A DNA stretch of 17,403 bases, from NCBI GenBank assembly GCA_015486505.1, contig WFRP01000221.1, forward strand, positions 1 through 17,403, given 5' to 3'. The notes under the pieces are model-generated. The model worked only from the letters and a program-made list of their open reading frames with translations, was not told the DNA's origin and did not search any database. Source of the stretch: Pseudomonadota bacterium (lineage in GTDB: Bacteria > Desulfobacterota > Anaeroferrophillalia > Anaeroferrophillales > Tharpellaceae). Shown one piece after another: positions 8,201-15,044 of the stretch (positions are counted from its first letter, which is position 1; each line of letters opens with the position of its first letter). Made by a program: the position numbers and the translations under genes.

Positions 8201-8921
8201 TGGCCGGGGCCTTGATCTTGAGCATCTTAAAGAGAAAGCTCTGGCCGGGAACTTTGTTTCTCTGAATGAACTGGGACGGATGTCAAACCGGGAGTTAAGC
8301 GAGTTGATTATGCTGCCCGGTTTTTCCACAGCGACAGCGGTTACCCATATTTCGGGCCGCGGGGTCGGTATGGATGTGGTGCGCAAGAATATTGAGAAAT
8401 TAAACGGCACTATTGAGATCGAAAGCATCCCGGAGCAGTCAATGCGTTTCCGGATTAAGATTCCTCTGACCCTGGCGATTATTCCCGCGCTGCGGATAAG
8501 AGTGGGAGCGGAACTTTTTACGATTCCGCTTTCAACCGTTGAGGAGACGCTGAGAATTTTCCCCGGCCAGATCTCGACAATTGAAGGGGTTGAAGTTATT
8601 TCATTTCGGGGCAGTACGCTGCCGCTGGTGTATATGGCGGAACTTTTCAATCTGGAGGGGGATTATCGGGAATCTTTGCCGGCCTACGTTGTGGTTGTGA
8701 GTACCGGAATGAAACGTATCGGCCTGGTTGTTGACGCTCTGTTGCGCCAGGAGGAGGTGGTTGTGAAACCGCTGGAAGATTATCTCCAGGAAAAAAGCGG
8801 TTTCTCCGGAGCGACGATTCTGGGAGACGGCAAAATTTCTCTGATCCTTGATGTTTACGAGCTGATCAACCTTTCCCTGCGGCGCCAGGAAAAATCCAGA
8901 TTTGCAGATGGAGTCCGATAA
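5283..8921 (+). CDS. cheA: CheA histidine kinase with two active and two degenerate Hpt-like domains
   Basis: This 1212-residue kinase is roughly twice the usual CheA length. Order: Hpt domain A (about 1-110; phospho-His H46 in HTIKGAAEYLG); Hpt-like domain B (about 168-282) with E214 and I217 at the His and Lys positions; an acidic, low-complexity linker; domain B' (about 431-548) with E478 and E481 at those positions; Hpt domain A' (about 591-705; H636 in HTIKGAAEYLG); a linker with Glu-Pro-rich repeats; dimerisation P3 from about 796; ATPase P4 with N-box N932/H936, G1 DDGRG (972-976) and G2 GRGVGMD (1025-1031); and a CheW-like P5 (about 1070-1212). B and B' share ANYMGY, FYEKW and a PQL.LL ending. 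The kinase should autophosphorylate in response to the receptor and pass phosphate to CheY and the CheB-like receivers. The start is the ATG at 5283, after AAGGAG (5271-5276). An upstream in-frame TTG (5268) is less likely. Confidence 0.95.
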   Translation: MLDLSLLQDFIAETAEYLEEMEDSLLRLETDPGNRIILDDIFRSVHTIKGAAEYLGLERTAELSRTIENMLYQQRRSEQPVAQETIILLREGRERIFQLTDNLKQTQTEELEIGDLVERIRVADTTSQISAVAGSGAENEDFAAGNAGASLLPGENAAADDEYEDDEYDEELFAIFLEQMGDKLSEIKNQIVDLAQADREARIAGLDFCLNEIEPLISSANYMGYSRLTDFYEKWKKEICSIREDSSLIEDDDRFSNFINDCMDANITALVSRYPQLQLLSADAGLPPAEPEEIPVTPEFQVQELPDADSLTTDIFVEQDDGEGSGDILDEYAESSDPASAATPDGGADNESEANLFEQLSWSFDSRIKQTAVKSPEENLNEIEAELFSVAAADADVVEAGSVAAASPEATGDDNILSGADGSVLTDNYEEENDAELSSIFQEQLQEEIGALQMQTSALAAAEGNRSEILEICIEKLERLESAANYMGYEQLVVFYEKWTKAVAAARERVLKGDDDFIPAFITDCLQANVAELSQRFPQLKLLEPESCTDTAVAASEPELPKAGAAAAPDLPAATGVADAETAIESPPATISDISLLPDFIAETREHLEELEKNLLLLAGDSGRRESLDDVFRLIHTIKGAAEYLGVERIAKLSHNLENLLCQLRQQQLVITPEITALLMAGWDRISLLIENLEQTQAESAEISDLLERIIEVDGSSKTASESGSSVAACSEPESAAEPESAAEPESAAEPELEKIAAALKAENEALLKGTDRRPAEQNVRRQSDQINEKIVKQSIRVDAGKIDALMNQVGELVVSRAGFSQLFGEMQQLYQDLKQRFKLDPRDLRQLTGMTARLNEATTLFGKVTNELQEEVMKIRMLPISQLFNRYPRLVFDLVRDTGKKVELDIHGEETELDKMVIEEISDPLIHIIRNAVDHGIETPADRLEKGKPETGTIQLKAYHEGNHVVIEIMDDGRGLDLEHLKEKALAGNFVSLNELGRMSNRELSELIMLPGFSTATAVTHISGRGVGMDVVRKNIEKLNGTIEIESIPEQSMRFRIKIPLTLAIIPALRIRVGAELFTIPLSTVEETLRIFPGQISTIEGVEVISFRGSTLPLVYMAELFNLEGDYRESLPAYVVVVSTGMKRIGLVVDALLRQEEVVVKPLEDYLQEKSGFSGATILGDGKISLILDVYELINLSLRRQEKSRFADGVR
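7476..7537 (+). repeat. 18-base tandem repeat inside cheA (Ala-Glu-Pro-Glu-Ser linker)
   Basis: The unit GAACCGGAAAGTGCTGCT occurs three times without change (7476-7493, 7494-7511, 7512-7529), followed by a partial fourth copy (7530-7537). It encodes EPESAA repeats in the flexible linker between Hpt domain A' and the dimerisation domain. The unit length is a multiple of three, so copy-number change would alter linker length without a frameshift. Perfect copies suggest recent slippage expansion. Confidence 0.9.
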
Positions 8922-8932
8922 AGATAAGCAAA

Positions 8933-10792
8933 ATGATGAATAGTGACGATCTGGACAACTCAGTGGGTACCAATATAAAGAAAATTCTCTTTTTGAATTG
9001 TGACTCACGGGTGGTCGAATCTATGACCGGTTTTCTTTGTGAAGGTTCTGATTCATATCAAATATTCGCTGCGGTTGCCGATGATAAGACAACTGCCATT
9101 ATTGCCGGTGAGGATATTTTTCTCGTAACTCTGTTTGTCGCCGATGAGTCTGAATTCCCCCGTTCATTTCTGCAGAAGATTTCCGCCGAATATCCGCAGC
9201 TCAAGATAATTCTGATCCTGCCGCCGGACAACGAGCGGTTGCGTGCGGCCGTTCCCGCGCATTCCTGCCTGCATATTCTCACCCACCCCTATGAGCCTTT
9301 TGCCCTTGTTCATCTGATTAAGGAGCTATCGTCGCACAAGCACAGTCATGGATTTACCGGAACCTTAAAGATTGTCCGGATTGAAGATCTGATTCAGATG
9401 TGCTGTCTTTCCGGGGCTACGATTACGATTCAGGTGAATAATAATCTGCAGCAGGGCCGGATTTTTATTCGCGAAGGTGATATTGTGCACGCACTTTGCG
9501 GAGAACTTCAGGGCGAGGAGGCTTTTTACGCGATTATGACCTGGCGTAACGGGGCCTTTGAAACTCTGGACGGGATTTCCGACAGCAATGTGAGTATCAA
9601 AGTAAACTATCAGTATCTTCTGCTTGAGGCCGCCCGGTTGAGTGATGAAGCAAATAGAACAGCGGAGCCGGAGACTGCCGCTGAGCCGGTGGCGGAGGTT
9701 GCCGCGGAAAATTCCAGGTTGCGGGTGCTGATGGTTGAAGATTCCATGATTATGGCAAAAATCATGGCGACAATGCTGAAAGTGGCGGGCGATATTGAGA
9801 TTGCCGGCATTGCCAATAACGGCAAAGAAGCTCTGGAAATGATGGCGATACTGCATTTTGATTTGGTTATGCTGGATGTCAATATGCCGGTGATGAACGG
9901 CAGAATCACCTTGAAGCATATTATGATAAAAAGTCCGTGTCCGGTTGTTATTATGAGTAATGTCGGCAGCCGGGCGCCGGAGACGGTGCTTTCGCTGATT
10001 GATCTCGGGGCGGTGGATTTTATCAGTAAGCCGGTGCGCGGCGGTGATTTTGTGCGGCAGCAGCAGAAAATCGTGGAGCGGGTGCGGCGGGCGGCAAGAG
10101 CCAATATTTCGGCTTTCCGGCGTTTCCGGTTGCCGCGTAAATCGGCGCTGCCGGAAAGGCGGGAGTGCGGTCTGCAGGCCGCGCGGCAGTTAGTTGTGGT
10201 CTCTTCGGGATGCAGCGGGCATGGCGCTCTCTATCGGTTGATTGGCGGAATGACACAGGAAAGCCTTTACGCCCTGGTTAGCCTGAATGCGATTCCCGTG
10301 ACTTTTCTGCCGTCGATGTCTGAACATCTCGGGCGTCTGATCCGACAGCAGGTAATTCCGCTGAGCGCGGCGACATCATTGCATGCGGGTGGTGTTTATA
10401 TGGATATCCAAAAACGCTCTCTGCTCCTGCAGGCGACCGGGGATTCAGTTTCGGTCAGCGCTTTGCGGGATGAAGATGATTTTGAATACGGCCCCGGTTA
10501 CTTTGATCTGTTTCTTTCTTCCGCTGCCGATGTCTTTCGTGAGCGTTTACTGATTATATTGCTTTCCGGGGCGGAAATCGGTAATCTTGACGGATTGCGC
10601 TATGTGCGCGAGAAAGGCGGCACGATTTTCGCGCAGGAACAGGCAAGTTGTATGATTGCCGATTTTATGCCTCCGGTTACGCAGGAAAAACTTATAGATA
10701 AAGAGCTTAAGCCGGCGGCAATTGCCGGCGCGGTGGCGGTTTGGCTGCAGGAGCTGGAATTTGTGTTGGATTGGCAGATTATCGGTAGTTGA
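8933..10792 (+). CDS. Pseudoreceiver-PATAN-receiver-degenerate CheB multidomain regulator
   Basis: This 619-residue soluble protein has four parts. Residues about 16-130 look like a receiver fold without the phospho-acceptor Asp. Residues about 140-212 are a DUF4388/PATAN domain (FTGTLKIVRIEDLIQ, GRIFIREGDIVHALCG, GEEAFYAIMTWRNGAF). Residues 263 to about 375 are an intact receiver (E269/D270, D315 in MLDVNMP, K366 in ISKP). Residues about 415-610 resemble a CheB methylesterase domain. There the nucleophile position is kept (S428 in GCSGHG), but the His aligns to N452 and the Asp to G550 (LSGAEIGN), so esterase activity is unlikely. PATAN domains are linked in other bacteria to regulator interactions and surface or exopolysaccharide control. 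The receiver should accept phosphate from the neighbouring CheA. The first ATG is used; the next codon is also ATG. The ribosome site is weak, and the gene lies 11 bases after cheA. Confidence 0.85.
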   Translation: MMNSDDLDNSVGTNIKKILFLNCDSRVVESMTGFLCEGSDSYQIFAAVADDKTTAIIAGEDIFLVTLFVADESEFPRSFLQKISAEYPQLKIILILPPDNERLRAAVPAHSCLHILTHPYEPFALVHLIKELSSHKHSHGFTGTLKIVRIEDLIQMCCLSGATITIQVNNNLQQGRIFIREGDIVHALCGELQGEEAFYAIMTWRNGAFETLDGISDSNVSIKVNYQYLLLEAARLSDEANRTAEPETAAEPVAEVAAENSRLRVLMVEDSMIMAKIMATMLKVAGDIEIAGIANNGKEALEMMAILHFDLVMLDVNMPVMNGRITLKHIMIKSPCPVVIMSNVGSRAPETVLSLIDLGAVDFISKPVRGGDFVRQQQKIVERVRRAARANISAFRRFRLPRKSALPERRECGLQAARQLVVVSSGCSGHGALYRLIGGMTQESLYALVSLNAIPVTFLPSMSEHLGRLIRQQVIPLSAATSLHAGGVYMDIQKRSLLLQATGDSVSVSALRDEDDFEYGPGYFDLFLSSAADVFRERLLIILLSGAEIGNLDGLRYVREKGGTIFAQEQASCMIADFMPPVTQEKLIDKELKPAAIAGAVAVWLQELEFVLDWQIIGS

Positions 10793-10810
10793 CAGGGACC
10801 TTAAGACGAA

Positions 10811-11920
10811 ATGAAAAATGACGAAAATTCCAGTCCGGAGATTGCCGTGGTGGCAGGGGCTAAAAAAATAAAGGTTCTGATTGTCGATGATGCGGCATTT
10901 ATGCGCAAAGCAATTCTTAATATGCTTGAGAGTGATCCGATGATTGAAGTCGTCGGTACCGCCGCTAATGGCCAGGAAGGCCTGGAGCAGATCGCCAGGT
11001 TAAAACCGGATGTGGTGACCCTCGATATCGATATGCCGATTATGGACGGGATTACCAGTATCCGCCACATTATGATAAAGTCGCCGGTTCCGGTTGTGGT
11101 CTTAAGTTCCCTGTTCAGCGATGGGGCTATAACTTTTGACGCCTTGCGTCTGGGGGTGGTCGATTTTATTCCTAAACCTTCAGGCGCGGTTTCTACTGAC
11201 ATTGATCGTTCACGGCAGCAACTGATTGATCGGATTAAACTTGCCAGTGAAGTTAATCTTGAGAATGTCCGGCGGGTGCGGTTGCCGTGCTGGGAGAGTC
11301 GTGATGAACTTGAGCGTTACGGCTATCGGCCACTGAACTATCTGCTGGCTCTGGGAACGACATTGAGCGGGCCGAATACAATTATCCGCCTGTTGGCAAA
11401 TCTGCCGCCGACCCTGCCCGCGGCGGTCGTCGTGGTTGTTGAGATGGCACCGGAAATCTTGAAGGCTTTTGTGGAGCGTTTTGATATGCTGGTGCCCTGG
11501 GAAGTCTGCCCGGCCCGGGACGGTATGAGACTGGAAGCGGGGGTTTGTTACATCAGTTCCTGCCGGAGAAGTGTCAAGGTGCGGAAACAGGTCGACGGGG
11601 TTGCCGCCCTCCAGGAAATTACGGACAGCAGTGAACCCTTGAATCAGCTTTTTACCTCGGCGGCCGAGGTTTTCCGGCAGAATACGGTTGGAATTCTTCT
11701 GACCGGTATCGGGATTGACGGAGCTGAAGGGCTGGCCCGGATTCAGGAAAATTCCGGGATTACTATGGCCCAGGATACCCAGACCTGTGTTTATCCCAAT
11801 CTTACCGACAACGCGATAAAACAGGGAGCCGTAAGCAAAATTCTCGATGAGTCGGAACTACCGCAAGCGATCATCACCATTATGGCCGGTGAAAGGAGTG
11901 CCGATGATTGTTGTTTGTGA
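10811..11920 (+). CDS. CheB-like response regulator with degenerate esterase site
   Basis: This 369-residue protein has the same layout as the first CheB in the locus: a receiver (about 20-135) with D26/D27, D72 in TLDIDMP and a Lys in IPKP, then a CheB-fold domain (about 178-365). Aligned with CheB, the catalytic Ser is T184 (GTTLSG) and the His is E211 (VVEMAPE), while the Asp is kept (D303 in LTGIGIDGAEG). It is probably inactive as an esterase, though Thr cannot be fully excluded as a nucleophile. All three CheB-like proteins share HIMIK after the phospho-Asp and a V/A-R-R-F/V-R-like stretch after the receiver, so they are paralogues. It may act as a phosphate sink, or bind receptor or CheA through the dead domain. 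The end overlaps parA by 17 bases. Confidence 0.87.
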   Translation: MKNDENSSPEIAVVAGAKKIKVLIVDDAAFMRKAILNMLESDPMIEVVGTAANGQEGLEQIARLKPDVVTLDIDMPIMDGITSIRHIMIKSPVPVVVLSSLFSDGAITFDALRLGVVDFIPKPSGAVSTDIDRSRQQLIDRIKLASEVNLENVRRVRLPCWESRDELERYGYRPLNYLLALGTTLSGPNTIIRLLANLPPTLPAAVVVVVEMAPEILKAFVERFDMLVPWEVCPARDGMRLEAGVCYISSCRRSVKVRKQVDGVAALQEITDSSEPLNQLFTSAAEVFRQNTVGILLTGIGIDGAEGLARIQENSGITMAQDTQTCVYPNLTDNAIKQGAVSKILDESELPQAIITIMAGERSADDCCL

Positions 11921-12848
11921 AAAGTGTAGTAATCGTTTGCAGGTTGATGAAAGCCGGTTGACAGGTTCGATTAAAAGTTTTTCGGTAAAATGTCCCGGCT
12001 GCCGGCATTCGACAACGGTTTTTCTGTCGGGAAAGGCCCGGCCGGTCGAGCCGGTTTCGGTGAATGAAAATAAAAGCCCGGTTCGGGCCGGAACCACAAT
12101 TGTTATTACCAATCAGAAAGGCGGGGTCGCCAAGACTTCAACCTCTCTTAATCTGGGGCTTTCCCTGGCACTTTCCGAAAAACGGGTCCTGTTGATAGAT
12201 TTCGATGTGCAGGCTAATTTGACGATTTCAATGGGTTACCAGAATACCACATCATTTCATAATGTAATGAACAGCGCCGGGCGGAATCTTGATTCAGCTC
12301 TGCTTCAGACCTCATATCCGGGCTTATGGCTGTTGCCTTCCAATAAGAATATGGTTCTGTTGAGCAAAAAATATTTTGGCAAAAATAATTATGAATATAT
12401 TCTCGATAAAGCGCTTGATCAGGTAAGAGAACGTTTTGATTATATAATCATTGATACGCCGCCGTCGATTGAATTTTTTACTATCAATGCTTTGACAGCC
12501 TCGGATCTGGCGATAGTGCCGACTCAGTGTGATTACCTTTCGACCCATGGTGTCGGTCAGGTACTTAATATTATTGATCTGATTCGGAAAAAAATCAATC
12601 CCCGGATTAAATCCCGGGTCTTGATTACCATGTATGATGAGGCCGCAACCGCTTCCCGGATGATTTATACGAAACTTAATAGCCTCTATTCTGATAAAAT
12701 GTATCAAACGGTTATTCCCCGGGATGAACGTTTGCGTGAGGCCCAGATTATGAGTATGCCGGTTATCAACTACGACCAGAAAAGCCGCTCCGGTATCCAG
12801 TATATGGCTCTGGCCCGGGAGATTATTGCCGGTCAGCGAATCGAGTAG
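11904..12848 (+). CDS. ParA/MinD-type ATPase with N-terminal zinc ribbon
   Basis: The 314-residue protein starts with a CxxC...CxxC zinc-ribbon (C5, C8, C30, C33) of the MJ0042 type, then a linker and a ParA ATPase. The deviant Walker A is KGGVAKT (72-78), followed by LLIDFDVQANLT and IIIDTPPSIEFF. Such ATPases position cargo by ATP-dependent dimerisation and binding to DNA or a polar landmark. ParA homologues encoded in chemotaxis operons (ParC of Vibrio, PpfA of Rhodobacter) position or segregate chemosensory arrays. That role is inferred here from gene order. No ParB and no parS-like repeats are nearby, so plasmid partitioning is unlikely. An upstream in-frame start (11847) lies deep inside the previous gene. 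The ATG at 11904 has GAAAGGAG just upstream (11891-11898) and begins exactly at the zinc ribbon. Confidence 0.9.
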   Translation: MIVVCEKCSNRLQVDESRLTGSIKSFSVKCPGCRHSTTVFLSGKARPVEPVSVNENKSPVRAGTTIVITNQKGGVAKTSTSLNLGLSLALSEKRVLLIDFDVQANLTISMGYQNTTSFHNVMNSAGRNLDSALLQTSYPGLWLLPSNKNMVLLSKKYFGKNNYEYILDKALDQVRERFDYIIIDTPPSIEFFTINALTASDLAIVPTQCDYLSTHGVGQVLNIIDLIRKKINPRIKSRVLITMYDEAATASRMIYTKLNSLYSDKMYQTVIPRDERLREAQIMSMPVINYDQKSRSGIQYMALAREIIAGQRIE

Positions 12849-12851
12849 ACA

Positions 12852-13490
12852 ATGGCGCACCGGGAAGCTAATTTCAGATATACGCTGCAGAGAACCATGA
12901 TCGTCTACTTTCTGCTGATCGGTTTCGCGGCGCTGCTGCTCGGGGTTGAGTTTGTTACTGAAACCTACAGCGGTGAACTTCGGGTTGCCTGGCTCAGCAA
13001 CATTGAAAAAATTGCCGGCCACGCAATCAGTCCGCAGAATGTTTTTCAACCCCTTGAACACCTGCGCTTTAAAGCCGTCCTGATGATTTTTATCATTATG
13101 CTGGTCGTGGTGATTGTTTTGATGATGTTTATCAAAAATATCACCGGCCCCCTGCAGCATATGATTGAAAAATCGAATGCGATTTCCCAGGGCGATCTCA
13201 GTCAGACAATTCAGATTGATGCCAATAATGAACTTGCCGATCTCGGCGGGGTCATCAATGAGATGTCAAGTAATCTCCAGGAAATCATCCATTTTTCGCT
13301 GAATACCAGTGTTTCAGGCCGGGAACTTATCAGTGAGATTACTGGGCTTATTACGCCTGACTCACCGTCGCCACAAACTCTGCTTGCGGCCCGGGAAAGG
13401 TTGGCGGAACTTGACAACAAACTGGTAACTCTGAAAAGTATAGTCGACTGTTTTAAATTCTACTCTATAAATGAAGATGCCGATGAGTAG
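12852..13490 (+). CDS. Two-TM HAMP protein without a signalling output domain
   Basis: This 212-residue inner-membrane protein has TM1 (about 16-36), a short periplasmic stretch (about 37-74), TM2 (about 76-96), a HAMP domain (about 97-148; ITGPLQHMIEKSNAISQGDL, with an NELADLGGVINEM second helix) and a mostly helical tail of about 60 residues. It has no methyl-accepting, kinase or cyclase domain, and the frame is clean with no sign that a longer receptor was cut. The periplasmic part is too short for a Cache or 4-helix sensor. It follows parA after 3 bases. It could be a receptor-like adaptor that pairs with the long receptor through HAMP, or a membrane anchor for ParA. Neither role can be shown from sequence. 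Confidence 0.8.
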   Translation: MAHREANFRYTLQRTMIVYFLLIGFAALLLGVEFVTETYSGELRVAWLSNIEKIAGHAISPQNVFQPLEHLRFKAVLMIFIIMLVVVIVLMMFIKNITGPLQHMIEKSNAISQGDLSQTIQIDANNELADLGGVINEMSSNLQEIIHFSLNTSVSGRELISEITGLITPDSPSPQTLLAARERLAELDNKLVTLKSIVDCFKFYSINEDADE

Positions 13491-14241
13491 TGTTGCGATC
13501 GCTTTTCCGGTCGGAATTCTGATTGCCTCGGTCTCTTCGATAGTCGGGATCGGCGGCGGCATTCTCTGGATGCCGTTCCTGCTTCTGGTTCTGAAAATAA
13601 ATCCGCAGGTTTCGGTTCTGACATCACTTATGATTCAGACGGTCGGGATGGGTTCCGGAAGCCTGGCTTATATCCGCCGCCGGCAGGTTGATTTCAAACT
13701 TTCGGGAATGTTGCTGCTGGTTACGATTCCGGGTGTTTTTATCGGCTCCTGTATCAGCCGTAAAATCAGTCCGGCCGATATCAAGCTGATTCTGGGCCTG
13801 TTGGCGATGGCTACCGCTTTTCTTTTCGTTTCACTTAATCATAAGTACGATAATACCGGCTTGCGGCGGGTGGAATTGGCCAAAGTTAAACCTTATATGC
13901 CCTGGCTTTCGTTAATGTCGGTGGTCAGCGGTTTGCTGAGTATCAGTATCGGGGAGTGGTTGATTCCGCTGATGCACGGTCGTATGAACCTGAAAATGAG
14001 TGTCGCCATCGCTACCAGCATTACAACAATTTCCGGGGTCTGTTTTTTAGGCTCGATCATTCATTTTCGGCTCGGTGCGACACCCGATTGGCTAATCTTT
14101 GCCTGGGCGGCACCCGGAGTTTTGCTCGGCGGTCAGGTTGGGCCGCGGATTGCAAAACATATAAATGAAAGAATGTTGAAAGAGATTTTCATATTTTTAC
14201 TGACTCTGGTCGGTATACATTTAATCTATAATGCCTTCTGA
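13471..14241 (+). CDS. TauE/SafE-family membrane transport protein
   Basis: This very hydrophobic protein of 256 residues has about seven to eight membrane segments and the family glycine motif SSIVGIGGGILWMPFLL near residues 17-33. The family length is about 250. TauE/SafE proteins are proposed sulfite, sulfoacetate or other anion exporters, and many members have no known substrate. The first ATG overlaps the end of the HAMP gene by 20 bases. ATGs at 13477 and 13483 are in frame and no ribosome site clearly decides. The following permease starts inside its 3' end. A TauE member next to a TauT/NitT-type importer fits sulfur-compound or other anion traffic, but the substrate is an inference. 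Confidence 0.88.
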   Translation: MKMPMSSVAIAFPVGILIASVSSIVGIGGGILWMPFLLLVLKINPQVSVLTSLMIQTVGMGSGSLAYIRRRQVDFKLSGMLLLVTIPGVFIGSCISRKISPADIKLILGLLAMATAFLFVSLNHKYDNTGLRRVELAKVKPYMPWLSLMSVVSGLLSISIGEWLIPLMHGRMNLKMSVAIATSITTISGVCFLGSIIHFRLGATPDWLIFAWAAPGVLLGGQVGPRIAKHINERMLKEIFIFLLTLVGIHLIYNAF

Positions 14242-15043
14242 TTACCGGAGAATACGATATCTGACCCGGCGTGGATTTAATGGCAAACCCTTGGTCTGGG
14301 CCGGTATTTCCTTCGCGGGGATGCTGATAACCTGGGATCTGCTGGCCCGTTTTTCCGGCTGGAGCGCGCAGGTTTTCCCCGGCCCGATTCCGGTGTTTGT
14401 CAGTATGGGCGAACTGATTGCCGATGGCACTCTGCTCAGGCATACGGTTGCCAGTCTTTTTCGGATCACCGTCGGCTTTTATCTCGCCGTACTGTTGGGT
14501 CTGCCGCTGGGGATTTTTTTAGGGCGCCACAAAACTTTTAACGACCTGTTTAATCCGATTGTCCAGTTTTTGAAGCCGATTTCACCGATTGCCTGGATTC
14601 CGCTGGCGATGCTCTGGTTCGGCATTGGCGATAAACCGGCAATCTTTCTCATCTTTCTGTCAAGTTTTTTCCCCCTGGTGGTTTCGACGGCTATCAGTGT
14701 CAGTTCCATCAATCCGGTTTTTTTTCAGGTCGCCGCCAATTTCAATTTCAGCCGGCTGGAGATTATCAGTAAAATCATAATTCCGGCAATTACTCCGGCA
14801 ACTATAACCGCTTTCCGGATATCGCTGGCGATTGCCTGGCTGGTCGTGGTCGCGGCCGAGATGATTGCGGTGCCCTCGGGCCTGGGTTATTTGATTCTGG
14901 ATTCGCGCAATGCTCTGCGGATGGATTATGTGATGGCGGGAATGATAGTTATCGGGGTTATCGGGCTGCTGCTCGATTTTATTATGCGGCGGCTCGGCCA
15001 GCTTGAATCAACCTGCTGGTATCATTTCGAGCATCGGCAATAA
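14231..15043 (+). CDS. ABC transporter permease, NitT/TauT (SsuC/TauC-like) family
   Basis: The 270-residue inner-membrane protein has about six membrane segments and the binding-protein-dependent permease layout: PISPIAWIPLAMLWFGIG, then the cytoplasmic EAA-type loop VAANFNFSRLEIISKIIIPA, then AIAWLVVVAAEMI near a SGLGYLI motif. These features match SsuC, TauC and NrtB-like permeases for sulfonates, nitrate, thiamine precursors and similar anions. The start codon overlaps the TauE-like gene by 11 bases (ATGCCTTCTGA) and the stop lies one base before the ATPase start, so the genes should be translated together. The substrate cannot be told from the permease. Confidence 0.92.
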   Translation: MPSDYRRIRYLTRRGFNGKPLVWAGISFAGMLITWDLLARFSGWSAQVFPGPIPVFVSMGELIADGTLLRHTVASLFRITVGFYLAVLLGLPLGIFLGRHKTFNDLFNPIVQFLKPISPIAWIPLAMLWFGIGDKPAIFLIFLSSFFPLVVSTAISVSSINPVFFQVAANFNFSRLEIISKIIIPAITPATITAFRISLAIAWLVVVAAEMIAVPSGLGYLILDSRNALRMDYVMAGMIVIGVIGLLLDFIMRRLGQLESTCWYHFEHRQ

Positions 15044-15044
15044 T

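Noticed and set aside
11847..11903. Longer ParA start inside the upstream CheB-like gene
   Set aside because: The extra 19 residues (57 bases) are the shifted reading of the preceding gene. The ATG at 11904 has a GAAAGGAG site and starts at the zinc ribbon.
8933..11920. Sequencing errors or frameshifts explaining the altered CheB triads
   Set aside because: Both frames stay open over their full length with CheB-like sequence on both sides of the changed positions. The changes are substitutions, not shifts.
11904..12848. Plasmid partition locus
   Set aside because: There is no ParB gene and no iteron-like or parS-like repeat. The gene lies inside a chemosensory operon.
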